This document shows positions 23,991 to 33,033 of a stretch of 64,000 nt of DNA, piece after piece. Both the position numbers and the translations under genes were made by a program. The stretch is from an archaeon (lineage in GTDB: Archaea; Thermoproteota; Nitrososphaeria; Nitrososphaerales; UBA183). The stretch spans positions 62,001 to 126,000 of the forward strand of contig JAKASI010000004.1 in the NCBI GenBank assembly GCA_021828185.1. The letters are read 5' to 3'. The notes beneath the pieces were generated by a model. It saw only the letters and a program-made list of their open reading frames with translations. It searched no databases and was not told the origin of the DNA. How positions within the stretch are numbered: position 1 is the stretch's first letter; each line of letters opens with the position of its first letter.

Positions 23991-24275
23991 GTGAAATACA
24001 GAAGCAGGACTGACATAATCACGGCGGTTCTCCGCGCAGCGTCCGGGGGAGCGACGAAGACCAAGATAATGTACGGGGCCTACCTCTCCTACGCCCAAGT
24101 CAAGGAGTACCTGGACTTCCTCTTGGCGAAGGACCTCCTGTACTGCGACGGAGCCGGGGTATACGCTCTCACGGAGAGCGGCATGAACCTGCTCCATACC
24201 TTCGAGGGGATCAATCAGATGATAGCTGTGAAAAGCGACCCAAAGGAAGATAGGTCGTCCTTCTATACCCAGTGA
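23991..24275 (+). CDS. small archaeal winged-helix regulator (HTH_45 type)
   Basis: A 94-residue winged-helix protein of the archaeal HTH_45 group: KYRSRTDIITAVLRAASGGA, the strongly conserved TKTKIMYGAYLSYAQVKEYL recognition region, and the wing YALTESGMNLLHTF. Such proteins are usually dimeric transcription factors with few known targets. The GTG start lies 26 nt after a TATA-like box. No partner gene is obvious; the S2P gene lies upstream and a gene-free stretch follows. Similar regulators occur at 50633, 53452 and 53908. Confidence 0.8.
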   Translation: MKYRSRTDIITAVLRAASGGATKTKIMYGAYLSYAQVKEYLDFLLAKDLLYCDGAGVYALTESGMNLLHTFEGINQMIAVKSDPKEDRSSFYTQ

Positions 24276-24666
24276 CATCCCCCTGTGTCTGCGGCCAGAG
24301 CCTGAAACCTAGCGGAAGCAGGGCTTCGTAGAAGGAACCTCCGGCATTTCTGCGGAGGAGGGTACCAGAGCAGGGCCTGATTCGACTTGGGATGCCGCAA
24401 TTCCAGGGGTGGGCCGCGAGCAGGGTTGGAACTTCAATCGCAGGACCTGCGTCACCCCGGGGGAACCTTGGCTCGTCAGGCAACGCCGGCGGGGCTGCCG
24501 GACGGCACGACCTTCAAGGACCCCGAGGACGCACTCAGCAAGGCATCAAGTCGCGGTGAGGGCAAGGGAACTCCTGGCGATCTTCTCTACGCCCAAAGGG
24601 TTCTTCCGCACGGCGAGCTCCGAGCGGACCTGGATGATCACGAACGTCGTGAAGAGGACAGGAGCG
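24276..24666. other. gene-free stretch
   Basis: No convincing gene. On the minus strand around 24555-24660 a short frame encodes a hydrophobic run (PVLFTTFVIIQVRSELAV) followed by a basic tail, but it has no start codon; it may be a remnant of a small membrane protein. Confidence 0.35.
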
Positions 24667-24876
24667 TCAGCGCGTGCTCCTCTTCTCCAGCCACAGGTAA
24701 GGCATGGTCAGCACAGCTCCAGCGGCGATGACCACTCCGAGCAGCGAGCCTTCCGGCTTAAGCCCGGTCGCATAGGAGTAGGCTACCCCGACACCGACTG
24801 TCGGGACCAAAGCGAGAAGCAGGAAGGTGGCAGTCAGGGCAGTCCGAGTCTGAAGACGCCGCGGGCTCTTCTTCAC
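24667..24876 (-). CDS. two-helix small membrane protein
   Basis: A 69-residue protein with a basic N terminus (MKKSPRRLQTRTALTA) and two hydrophobic segments (TATFLLLALVPTVGVGVAYS and LLGVVIAAGAVLTMPYLWL), ending EKRSTR. Family unknown. It lies 22 bp downstream of another membrane-protein gene on the same strand, so the two are probably one transcription unit. Confidence 0.55.
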   Translation of the reverse strand: MKKSPRRLQTRTALTATFLLLALVPTVGVGVAYSYATGLKPEGSLLGVVIAAGAVLTMPYLWLEKRSTR

Positions 24877-24898
24877 CCTGGGCGTTCTTCCCTCCCGC

Positions 24899-25306
24899 CT
24901 AGCCGAATCCCTTGAGTATCGCCATGTCGATGCCAGCGAACACAGACACCACGAGGAGGAGCAGGGCCAGCGCGAGGTACATGTCGACGGTCCTCGAGGA
25001 GGTCGTCTGTCTCCCGCTCAGGTAGGTGATGTAGATGCCTGCTCCTCCCACAGCGATGACAAACGAGTCGACGAAGGCCTCGGGGATGGTCTCGGCCGTG
25101 CCGCTCGGGTACGGAATGTAGCTCTGGTTCGAGACCGGAAATATCAACGCCCCGACGAAACCAGCCATCACCGCAACCATGACTGTCAGGTAGGCGGCTT
25201 GAACGAACCCCTCTCTCTTCGTCACCGAGGAGCCGACGCCGACGACCTCGTCCTTCAGGGCGCCGATGGTCTTCGCGTACGCAGTCTCCAAAGTCTCCCT
25301 GAGCAA
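24899..25306 (-). CDS. three-helix membrane protein
   Basis: A 135-residue protein: amphipathic N-terminal helix (TLETAYAKTIGALKDEVVGV), then three hydrophobic segments (LTVMVAVMAGFVGALIF, FVDSFVIAVGGAGIYITYL, MYLALALLLLVVSVFAGI). I do not recognise the family. The TTG start at 25306 follows a TATA-like TTTATACTC by about 40 nt. It is placed head to tail with the smaller membrane gene downstream and close to a TrmB-type regulator on the same strand. Confidence 0.6.
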   Translation of the reverse strand: MLRETLETAYAKTIGALKDEVVGVGSSVTKREGFVQAAYLTVMVAVMAGFVGALIFPVSNQSYIPYPSGTAETIPEAFVDSFVIAVGGAGIYITYLSGRQTTSSRTVDMYLALALLLLVVSVFAGIDMAILKGFG

Positions 25307-25369
25307 GAAATCACACGCAAGAGCGAGAACAGTGCGGGCGGAGTATAAACCGGGAATAGGAACGCCCCG

Positions 25370-26287
25370 TTACCTACACGTGCCTTCATGGGGTTCGGTC
25401 TGCTCTTCTCGGACCGCCCTCGCATCACGCCAAAGGTGCTCGAAGAACATCCGAAACGCCTCGGACAGCCTGGGGTCCTCGAAGACGATGTAGCTGTCTC
25501 CGGCGGAGTCGAGGGACTGCGACGCTTCGTCGAACTTGGCGCCCAACATCGTCACCGAGCCGTCGACCAGGGTGAACCTCAGGCGGACGCCGTCCAGGTG
25601 CTTCAACTGAACGATTCTGGAGAGCCGGCGAGCGTATGTCCTGTTCCTTTCGCTGACCTCACAGATCACTCGAATCGCGACCCCTCTGGCTTTGGCGCGC
25701 CTGTATTCGCCGTCGATCCCCGCCATGAAGGTCCGCGTGACGCCCCCCGGCGAGACTATTCTCAGTATCTCCTTTTCCGCCCGCCTCACCAGCCCCCCCA
25801 TCTCATCGTAGTACTTCCTCCTCCCCCTGACAAACCGGTACGTGCCTTCGCTAGGCCCTGAGGCGGACTCCCGCCGGCTGCCGCCTGAATACCTGAGCTT
25901 GTCCAGCCTCGCGAACACACCCTCTGACTCTCGCCGGAATGTTGCCAGCCTGGACTCCTGCTCGCGCAAAAGTACTGACGACGCCACCCTGGGGTCCACG
26001 GCCGCGTATCTCTTGGGCCGGTCCAGGTAGGTCTCCAGCAGCCCCGCGCCGTCGAGGGCGCTGAGTTTCCTGTAGACCTCCACTCTGTGCAGACCGATCC
26101 CCCTCGATATCGCCTTCACCGGGGACGGACCCCTCAGGAGCAGATAGACGTAGACTCTCGCCTCGTTCAACGTGAGCCCACAGGGCAGGAGTTGTAGCGC
26201 GAGCTCGCGGAGCTGTCCGTCGAAGGCAAGTCTCTCGTGGGTGCTTCCGTCCGGACCGGCAGTAGAGTAGCCTGACAGCCTGCTCAC
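25370..26287 (-). CDS. TrmB-family transcriptional regulator
   Basis: A 305-residue protein with an N-terminal TrmB winged helix (LTLNEARVYVYLLLRGPSPV, then RGIGLHRVEVYRKLSALDGA), a coiled-coil linker, and a C-terminal PLD-like effector domain region (GLVRRAEKEILRIVSPGG, RAKARGVAIRVICEVSERN, LVDGSVTMLGAKFDEASQS). TrmB regulators respond to sugars or other small molecules in archaea. The start at 26287 (GTG) is tentative; later in-frame codons are possible. The adjacent two-gene membrane unit (25306 to 24667) lies downstream on the same strand and could be its target. Confidence 0.85.
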   Translation of the reverse strand: MSRLSGYSTAGPDGSTHERLAFDGQLRELALQLLPCGLTLNEARVYVYLLLRGPSPVKAISRGIGLHRVEVYRKLSALDGAGLLETYLDRPKRYAAVDPRVASSVLLREQESRLATFRRESEGVFARLDKLRYSGGSRRESASGPSEGTYRFVRGRRKYYDEMGGLVRRAEKEILRIVSPGGVTRTFMAGIDGEYRRAKARGVAIRVICEVSERNRTYARRLSRIVQLKHLDGVRLRFTLVDGSVTMLGAKFDEASQSLDSAGDSYIVFEDPRLSEAFRMFFEHLWRDARAVREEQTEPHEGTCR

Positions 26288-26460
26288 CAGACCCCGAGGT
26301 GGAGCCCGGCAGGCGACCTCTTCCCTCCCGCAAGGTCCTCGGGCGAACAGGGGGGTGGTTGTAGGTAACGGACCGCACCTATCCCCGCTTTATACGCCCC
26401 AACGCCCTTCCTCTCTTCGTTGAGTTCCGCGGCGGCCGTCGAAGCGGGCAGTGATGCACA

Positions 26461-26760
26461 GTGACTTTCTTGGATGGCATGAACCGCCCTGCGTTCGTCT
26501 TCATGCTGGGGATGGCCTCCATCGCGGCCGCGGGGCTCTTGGTGGCAGGTTCGACCTATCTTGCAGCCCCGGTGCTGTTCTATCTTTCGTTCCCACTGGG
26601 GGTGTTCGGTTTCACGACGGCTGCCATCGGCCTCACCAGAGCAGAGAAGGCTGAGAGAAGACGAGGTTCGGACGGAAGCGAGCCGTCTCAACCTGGCCAC
26701 GGACTTGCGCGAATTGGGATGAGGGCGAGGCAGGGTGAGGCTGGAAGGGACTCCCGTTAG
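26461..26760 (+). CDS. two-helix membrane protein with charged tail
   Basis: A 99-residue protein starting at GTG 26461: two hydrophobic segments (FVFMLGMASIAAAGLLVAGS and VLFYLSFPLGVFGFTTAAIG) followed by a hydrophilic Arg/Gly-rich tail of about 35 residues that may be partly noncoding drift. Function unknown. Confidence 0.45.
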   Translation: MTFLDGMNRPAFVFMLGMASIAAAGLLVAGSTYLAAPVLFYLSFPLGVFGFTTAAIGLTRAEKAERRRGSDGSEPSQPGHGLARIGMRARQGEAGRDSR

Positions 26761-26811
26761 CCATGGTTGCGTCCGCGCGACAACGGGCGCGCTTGGGGCG
26801 GAAGCGACATC

Positions 26812-27015
26812 ATGAGTCATAGGGCATCGGTCGCAAAGCGCATTCCCTTGTATGCCGTCGTTGTTGTGTTCACCGTCATAATGTACCTCCTCTTTGCAAA
26901 CGATGGAATCCAGTTCGCGATTCTGTCTGTGGCTGAGGGTGCGTTCTTCGGGTTCGTGATGTACCACTTCGACAGCCAATACCAGAAGTGGCGGAAAGAG
27001 TCGGCGCTTTCCTGA
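26812..27015 (+). CDS. two-helix small membrane protein
   Basis: A 67-residue protein from ATG 26812 with two hydrophobic segments (IPLYAVVVVFTVIMYLLFA and ILSVAEGAFFGFVMYHF) and a short basic C terminus. The ATG at 26812 is preferred over the upstream in-frame ATG at 26767 because the extra residues are Arg/Gly-rich and unlike the rest. Family unknown; probably a minor inner-membrane component. Confidence 0.55.
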   Translation: MSHRASVAKRIPLYAVVVVFTVIMYLLFANDGIQFAILSVAEGAFFGFVMYHFDSQYQKWRKESALS

Positions 27016-27175
27016 CCCCGTGGAGACCTGAAGGGCGGCCAGAAATGGCCTCCTTGAAGCATGAGGGGCGGAGAGCCCCATGGCGGGGAGCGGCCGTCGA
27101 GTCAACCTGGAACGGGTGATCGCAGACCTCTTCCTTCCCTGGTGCGTTCGCCGAAGCGCCATCCCAGCCCTTGGA

Positions 27176-28108
27176 CTAGGGTGAACCCAGCCTGGGTCCG
27201 ACGACCTCGCTGAGCCACTTGTACCTGTTCCTGACCGTGACCTCGGTTACCTCTGCCGCCTCAGCGATCTCCTTCTGGGTCCTCTTTTCTCCTTCCAGGA
27301 CCCCAGCCAGGTAGAGCGAGCTTGCAGCTAGGCCCATCGGCATCTTGCCTGCAGAAATCTCCATCTCCTCGGTCATCTTGATTATCTCCAACGCCTTCCT
27401 GACGACCTTCTCTGACAGTCCGACCTTCGAGGCGACTCTCGTGACGTTTCTTGCTGCGTCTGCAACCGGCATGCTGAGGTCCATCTCGCGTAGCAGCATC
27501 CTGTAGTCCCTCCCGATGTCTTTCCCGGCGAGGTCGCTCACGGCCGCTATGTCCTTGATCGTCCTTGGGGTCTCGGTGTCTCTGAAAGCCGCATAGAGCG
27601 AGGCTGCGGCTATCCCCCTGATCGACCGCCCTCTCAGCAGCCCTCGGCCCAGCGCCTTCCTGTAGATGTATGCCGCCCTCTCCTTCACGGCCCGCGAAAC
27701 AACCAGCTTGTCACCCATCCTCTCGAGCTCCACCATCGCCACTCCCAGGTCCTTCTCTGCCGAACCCAGAGCCGGGGCTCGGCTGTCCCACTTTCTGAGC
27801 CTCTCGATCGCGCTTCTCATCGTCGGGGCGAACGCCCTGCCGGATGCGTCCCTGTTGGACTTGCCCACGACCGTCGCCAGCCCCATGTCGCGCTTCGTAA
27901 TCGATATCAAGGCGCCTGACCTGACTTTGTCCCCTTCAGAGAAGGGCCTCCATTCCGGCCCTTCGGCAATAAGCCTCTCGCCTACGACGAATCCACAGTT
28001 CCGGCAGACCAGTTCACCGGTACTGGCGTCGGATGCCAGCGAGTGCGCGCCGCATTCGGGGCACCTGGCGTCCGAATACTGTAATTCTTCCATTCTTGAG
28101 TGATTCAA
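27176..28108 (-). CDS. tfb: transcription initiation factor TFB
   Basis: A 310-residue TFIIB homolog, diagnostic for archaea. The N-terminal zinc ribbon has CPECG at about residues 16-20 and CRNCGFVVGERLI, the B-reader/linker follows (WRPFSEGDKVRSGALISITK), and two cyclin folds occupy the rest (RSIRGIAAASLYAAFRDTET and KMPMGLAASSLYLAGVLEGE). A TATA-like AATTATAGAATAG is centred about 30 nt before the TTG at 28108; the in-frame ATG at 28093 is an alternative start. Multiple TFBs are common in archaea, so this may be one paralog of several. Confidence 0.92.
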   Translation of the reverse strand: MNHSRMEELQYSDARCPECGAHSLASDASTGELVCRNCGFVVGERLIAEGPEWRPFSEGDKVRSGALISITKRDMGLATVVGKSNRDASGRAFAPTMRSAIERLRKWDSRAPALGSAEKDLGVAMVELERMGDKLVVSRAVKERAAYIYRKALGRGLLRGRSIRGIAAASLYAAFRDTETPRTIKDIAAVSDLAGKDIGRDYRMLLREMDLSMPVADAARNVTRVASKVGLSEKVVRKALEIIKMTEEMEISAGKMPMGLAASSLYLAGVLEGEKRTQKEIAEAAEVTEVTVRNRYKWLSEVVGPRLGSP

Positions 28109-28241
28109 GCTGCTCGTTCTGAAGTCGAATGCTATTCTATAATTGCCGTGTGGTGCGATTGTCTAATCCTCCGGCAGACGCGCCCCCCGACAGCCCTGGG
28201 TCCCAAAAACGGCTGGCCGCGGGAGCTCCTCCTCCGCCCGT

Positions 28242-28559
28242 CTAGTTCCTTACCACAGCAAGGAAGAAGAGAAGGAGGGTCACGAGGTCAAGGGCTCCTC
28301 TCAGGAGGTCTGTAATGTCCAGAGAAAGCGAAGGGAACATCAGAGGCAGGTTCTCGACCAAGAGGACTCTCACCAGTACCACGGAGAATGCCCCTGAGAC
28401 GAACAGCAGCCTTGTGGAGCTGTTCCTCCTGTATGCCGTCAGGGAGATGACGAGCAGGACAAGAGCGAATCCCGCTACTACCAGCCTCACTCCTTCGAGG
28501 AGGCTCACAGAATCGAGCACTGCGAGAATCTGGAGGGGCAGGTAGAGGAGAGGGTGCAT
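28242..28559 (-). CDS. membrane protein paired with a winged-helix regulator
   Basis: A 105-residue protein with three to four hydrophobic segments (LVVAGFALVLLVISLTAY, LLFVSGAFSVVLVRVLLV, LDLVTLLLFFLAVVRN). The ATG at 28559 begins one nucleotide after the stop of the upstream regulator gene, so expression is coupled. Pairs of a soluble winged helix and a small polytopic protein recur in archaea and in this window (34330/34656); the membrane member may hold or modulate the regulator. Family not assigned. Confidence 0.65.
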   Translation of the reverse strand: MHPLLYLPLQILAVLDSVSLLEGVRLVVAGFALVLLVISLTAYRRNSSTRLLFVSGAFSVVLVRVLLVENLPLMFPSLSLDITDLLRGALDLVTLLLFFLAVVRN

Positions 28560-28560
28560 G

Positions 28561-29133
28561 TCATTCCTCCGGCATCCCTCTCTGAGCTTTGGAGTCCAGC
28601 ATCAGCGTGATGTCATGCATCCTGCTGGCCCACTTCTCCCAGATCGTCGGGTGATACCGGACGATGAAGTTGAGCACGTCATCGCGCCTGGCGATCACCT
28701 CGTAGGAAACGGACTTCCCCTCCTTCTTGCGTCCCACAACCCCCAGACGGAGAAGCCTGTCCATGTGCCACCATATCGTGGGCGCGGAGAGTCTCAGTTC
28801 CTCCGCGACTTCCTTCTGTGTCATCCCGGGGCGCCTCATGATGCACAGCAGGATCTCGCGCGGGGTCTCCTGGGTCAGTAGCCCCAGGAGGACTTCCTGC
28901 TTCTCGCCGAAGAGGTTCGATGGGAAGATGAACTTCGTACCGCTCCCCCAGGTGGATATCAGGTCCGCCTTCGAGAGCTTGTTCAGATGATATCGCAGGT
29001 CTCCGGTCGCTATGCCCAGCTCCTTCTCGATTTCGCGCTCATGCGTGCCCGGGTGAGACTTGATGTACTCGTAGATCTCCTTCCTAGTCCCGTCCAGGCT
29101 GATCTCTTCGAAGCTGCGATCTAGAAACGACAA
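28561..29133 (-). CDS. double winged-helix regulator
   Basis: A 190-residue protein with two winged-helix domains. The first (about 15-75) has GTHEREIEKELGIATGDLRY and HLNKLSKADLIS; the second (about 85-150) has RPGMTQKEVAEELRLSAPTI, then MDRLLRLGVVGRKKEG. The C terminus is helical. Both resemble ArsR/MarR-like archaeal regulators. Start TTG 29133; A/T-rich boxes lie about 40-50 nt upstream. It forms an operon with the membrane gene downstream. Confidence 0.8.
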   Translation of the reverse strand: MSFLDRSFEEISLDGTRKEIYEYIKSHPGTHEREIEKELGIATGDLRYHLNKLSKADLISTWGSGTKFIFPSNLFGEKQEVLLGLLTQETPREILLCIMRRPGMTQKEVAEELRLSAPTIWWHMDRLLRLGVVGRKKEGKSVSYEVIARRDDVLNFIVRYHPTIWEKWASRMHDITLMLDSKAQRGMPEE

Positions 29134-29335
29134 GGCTCTGTGCTTCTTCGGCTGCCTCTCGCCGAGGCGTATTTTGATTTATTGATATTGGTGCAGTAAT
29201 CTAAGCGTCACCCCGCCAGAGACGCGTGAGGCCCTTCCACTTCACACAATCAGTCCCGGGGCGGGCTCGCGGGGTGGGCTACTGTCCCGCAGGCTGTGCT
29301 GACCGAAACTGAAGCAAGTCGGGCAAGCCGGGCCG

Positions 29336-31796
29336 CTATCCGCTTATCCCGAACCTCTTCACGAGGATATGCTTCACTCGGTCGTTGACGGCAAGAGAAA
29401 GGACGAGGACATAGGCGAAGATGACTGCCAGGTACTCCGCCGGAATGGGCTTGAGGCCGGGAAGACCCACGGTGACAAGAACTCCCCCGACGACCATGTC
29501 TGCGGCTATGGCACCAGCCAGCGTCCTGCTCGGGGCCGAGTCCCAGAAATGGCCCCTCTCCCTCACTATGAGCACGGTGAACATTCCCAGATAGAAGAGG
29601 GCGGTGAATGTGAACGTCTGCAGGGCCGCGGTGTCACCCGAAAGGCCGAGGTACCTCAGTCCGAAGAGGAGCAGGCCGAAGAGCTCTATCACAGTGAACA
29701 CTCCCAGGAGGGTGCTCACCCCCACGAGGCCAGACACGTTCCACTTCTCGGGCTGCCTCGACCATCTGACCCTGTCAGTGGAGAGCGAAATGGTCACGAA
29801 GTCGACAAGGAAGAGAAGGAGGAGTATGTCCAGCGCTGAGACAACATAGTATCCTGTGAGAAGGAACGCCAGGGCCACAAACACGGCGACCTCGAACGTC
29901 TTCACGACCTTGTTCAGAATCCACGTGACCACCCTCTGGTAGATCATCCTCCCGACCTCGACCAGAGAAACGATGTTCGAGAGGCCCTGCTCTGTAAGGA
30001 CCGCGCTTGCCGCCCCCTTCGCAACGTCCGTCGCGCTGCTGACCGCTATTCCGACTTCAGCCTGCTTGAGAGCCGGGGCGTCGTTCACCCCGTCCCCGGT
30101 CATCCCGGTGATGTGGCCTCCTGCCTGCAGGCTCTTCACAATCGTGTACTTGTCTTCGGGGTAGACCTCCGCGAACCCCCCGCTGCTCGCAGCCATCTCC
30201 GCTCCTTTCAGCGGCTCTTCCTCGATCTCTCGCCTGAGGTCAGGCGCCCGGACTATCACGTCGCCCAGCCCCACCTGTGCGGAGATCTCCCTCGCAACGG
30301 GGAGGGCGTCCCCCGTGAGCATCTTGACGGCTACCCCCCTCTCCTTGAGCCTGCCGATGAATTCCTTAGAGTCAGGCCGGGGGGCATCGTAGAGGGCGAC
30401 GATGCCGCAGAACCTGAAAGCGCCTCCGGCGTCCGAAGCGGCCACTCCCAGGGTCCTGTATCCCTTGGCGGCGAGGTCGTTCATCTTGGCTTCGATCCTC
30501 CCCACTACGTCCAAGCCACACGCCCGGGCGACCACGTCGACGGCCCCCTTCATCACCCTGAACTCCTTCCCGTCGGAGCGGACAGTGGCCTCGGTCCTCC
30601 TGGTCCCCGGGTCGAAGGGGACGAACTTGCTCTGCGCATACGAACCGTTCAGCAGCCTCCTCTCTCTTGCGGCAGAGATGAAGGCCAGGTCGATCTGGTC
30701 CTGGTTCGCCTCCTGCGACGCCAGGGCGCCAAACAGGATCGCGCTGTTCTCGTCGGAGCCGTCCTCAGGGACGACCTCGGCCAGCGAGAGCCTGTTCGCG
30801 GTTATGGTGCCGGTCTTGTCCACGCACAGCACGTCCATCGAGGCCGCGTCCTCCGACGCGCTCAGCCGGGTCACAAGCACCCCCATCTTCGAGAGCTCCA
30901 AGGAGCCTATGGCCATGCTCACAGTGAACATGGCAGGGAGCGCCACCGGGACGGCGAATACGATGAGGACCAGCGCCAGCGGTATCACCTGAAGGATGTT
31001 GGCTCCGTGGGCGTACGACACGGCGAGGACCAGGCCGATCAGGACCCCGACCATCACCAGGAGCCATCGCACCACTCCGGAAGTGATCTCCTCCATGTGG
31101 AGCTTCGGTCGTGCATCCTGGAGGAGTTGCGTCGTCCTTCCGAAGAAGGTCTTCGTTCCGGTAGCAACCACCACGCCGTTCGTCTCCCCTCTTCTGACAA
31201 CAGACCCTGAGTAGAGCAGGTCCCCCGCCTTTCTGTCGACTGCCAGAGACTCCCCGGTGAGGGCCGACTGGTCGACGCTCACCTCAGACCTCTCTATCAC
31301 TTTCAGGTCGGCAGGGACAAAGTCGCCAGCCCTCACCCTCACAATGTCGCCGGGGACGAGCTCCGCGGCCGGCAGACTCTGCCAACTGCCGTCCCTTAAC
31401 ACCCGGGCGTTGATCTGAAGGCGCTGCTTGAGGGCCTCGACGGCCCCAGACGCCTTCTGCTCCTGGGCGAAACCGATGATGGCATTGACCACGAGAAGGG
31501 CGCCGATGACCAGGACGTCGAAGTAGCTCCTCAATGCCAGGGAGAAGATCAACGTCAGCTCGAGCATCCAGGCCGTGAACCCCCAGAACTTCTTCCCAAA
31601 GTGGACTGCCGGATTGACCTTCTTTTCGGGGACTTCATTGCGGCCGAAGGTGGACCTCCTCCTTTCTGCTTCTCCCCCGGCGAGGCCCGCGGCCGGGTCG
31701 CTTCCGAGCGACTTCAGGACGGTTTCGGTTGGGAGGTTCTTGTAGTCCGTCGCGCTGTCTGCGTTAGAGTCGGTTTCTGAGGTAGTCGAGCTTCAT
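29336..31796 (-). CDS. P-type ATPase, plasma-membrane H+-ATPase type, damaged or unusual 5' end
   Basis: A P-type pump of the IIIA style. Visible: TGES actuator motif (ALTGESLAVD), PVALP in helix 4, the phosphorylation site CVDKTGTIT, TGDALPVA, and MTGDGVNDAPALKQAEVGIA. Helix 6 contains FLVDFVTISLSTDRVRWSRQ. The first standard start (ATG 31567) is inside the protein: in the same frame upstream are WGFTAWMLEL, NEVPEKKVNP and DYKNLPTETVLKSLG, all typical of the N-terminal cytosolic domain. This frame opens at 31792 after a TGA with no ATG, GTG or TTG. An ATG at 31796 is in another frame, so a small indel near the start is likely. Otherwise intact. Confidence 0.8.
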
Positions 31797-32058
31797 CAAT
31801 CCCTAGGGCTTGAGTCCGGTTCGGATTCCGGAAGTCGGGCCCTGGCCGACCGTCTTATTCTTTTTGCCGGTGGGTCTGGCTTCCCTCCACCGACGGCGCC
31901 GAGCCTGTGAGCGCGACAGGAGAGGGCCCCGGCCCCTGACTCCCTTCAGATTCCGATCCTGCCAAGCTCCCGCTTCGAAGTAGGAGAGAAAAGGGGGGCG
32001 CACGGTCCCCGTGGATCGGGCGCCTGCGGTCTTCCTTCACCAGCGGCGATTTCCGTGC

Positions 32059-32562
32059 TTAGGGCTTTGCAGGCGTTGGGACTGTGCAGGCGTAGAAGCT
32101 GCCTATGCCCTGTCCCGCGGTCGAACCTGGCTTCGAGTCCGAGATCCAGTAGAAGAGGGGGTAGCCGTCATAGGTGGTGATCTTCGTGCTGTTGTAGGCC
32201 GTAATCGTTCCGAAGCTGCTCGAATTCAGCCCCGGAGGCAGTACCAGGTTCGAGGCGTAGAAGACTGGCCAGTTCTTTTCGCAGATCGCCGTGTTGCATG
32301 TGGTGGTGCCGCTGTTTGGCGTGTCGGTGGAGCGGAAGTACAGCGTGAATCCGGTGGCATTGGTGAGATAGAACCCGACCCCCGACTTGTACGCGATGTT
32401 GACCGTGTACTGGGGGGTGGGAGCGCCCGTGTTGGTCGCTGTGACCGTCGTCGTGTTGGTCACAGTCTTGGTGGTCGGATAGGCTACTAGATACGCTGCG
32501 GCCCCGGCGAAGATTATGGTAAGGACGACGAAGACGGTGGAAACCGCCTTGTAGTTTGTCAT
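32059..32562 (-). CDS. secreted COG4315-type lipoprotein-like protein
   Basis: A protein of about 167 residues with an N-terminal signal anchor (YKAVSTVFVVLTIIFAGAAA), a Thr-rich linker (TVTNTTTVTATNTGAPT), and two repeats of the Yx(FWY)xxD-type domain (GVGFYLTNATGFTLYFRS and YDGYPLFYWISDSKPGSTAG). The domain family (PF03640-like) is widespread in secreted proteins and of unknown function. The ATG at 32562 follows a purine-rich GGAAAGAAG; the longer frame upstream is noncoding in character. A TATA-like GTAATATCC lies near 32590. Confidence 0.75.
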   Translation of the reverse strand: MTNYKAVSTVFVVLTIIFAGAAAYLVAYPTTKTVTNTTTVTATNTGAPTPQYTVNIAYKSGVGFYLTNATGFTLYFRSTDTPNSGTTTCNTAICEKNWPVFYASNLVLPPGLNSSSFGTITAYNSTKITTYDGYPLFYWISDSKPGSTAGQGIGSFYACTVPTPAKP

Positions 32563-33033
32563 CTTCTTTCCGGGCGGGGCTCCGCTGGATATTACTCGAT
32601 TGTGGTGCAAACCTCTAATGCTGGCCCTGAGTCTTCCCCTGCCCGGCCTGCCTCCTGCGGCGGGCCGGCTTCGGTGCACTGTCGCCTTGCTCATGCCGCG
32701 ATTGGAACGGCCGTCCTCGTCGCGGGTCTTTCTGGAGGGCCGACGGGGTCCGTCCAGAGACCTCTCCGGGAGTCCGCTCTGCAGCGGCGCCTCTTCTCGT
32801 CCGTCGCTGACTTCTTTCGTTCTCACATCTCCTCGTCCGGGAGCAGCTCGTCATCCCATGACTGACTTGTGGTGCGGATGTCAAAGGGTGTCCATTCACA
32901 TCCGCGACGCGACGGGTCCCTGACGAAGGCAGAGCCTCGCGACGGCTCTCGATAACGATGACGCATGGATTCTCTATGGATTTCGGAACAATCTTGGAAA
33001 TCCACTAAATAGAGCCAGACTTCTTCGCCTCCC
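32563..33033. other. divergent intergenic region
   Basis: It separates a minus-strand secreted protein from the plus-strand HtrA gene and holds both promoters (TATA-like boxes near 32590 and 33003). Open frames here are shadows without supportive composition. Confidence 0.4.
33003..33013 (+). promoter_or_regulatory. TATA-like box for the HtrA gene
   Basis: CACTAAATAGA is centred 26 nt before the GTG at 33034 and fixes that codon as a leaderless start. Confidence 0.6.

Noticed and set aside
24387..24915. Overlapping plus-strand ORFs
   Set aside because: Low-complexity Arg/Ser-rich products; the minus strand carries a plausible membrane gene in the second half.
31805..31830. T-arm-like TCCGG-TTCGGATT-CCGGA hairpin
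   Set aside because: Loop has 8 nt and no acceptor, D or anticodon arm surrounds it.
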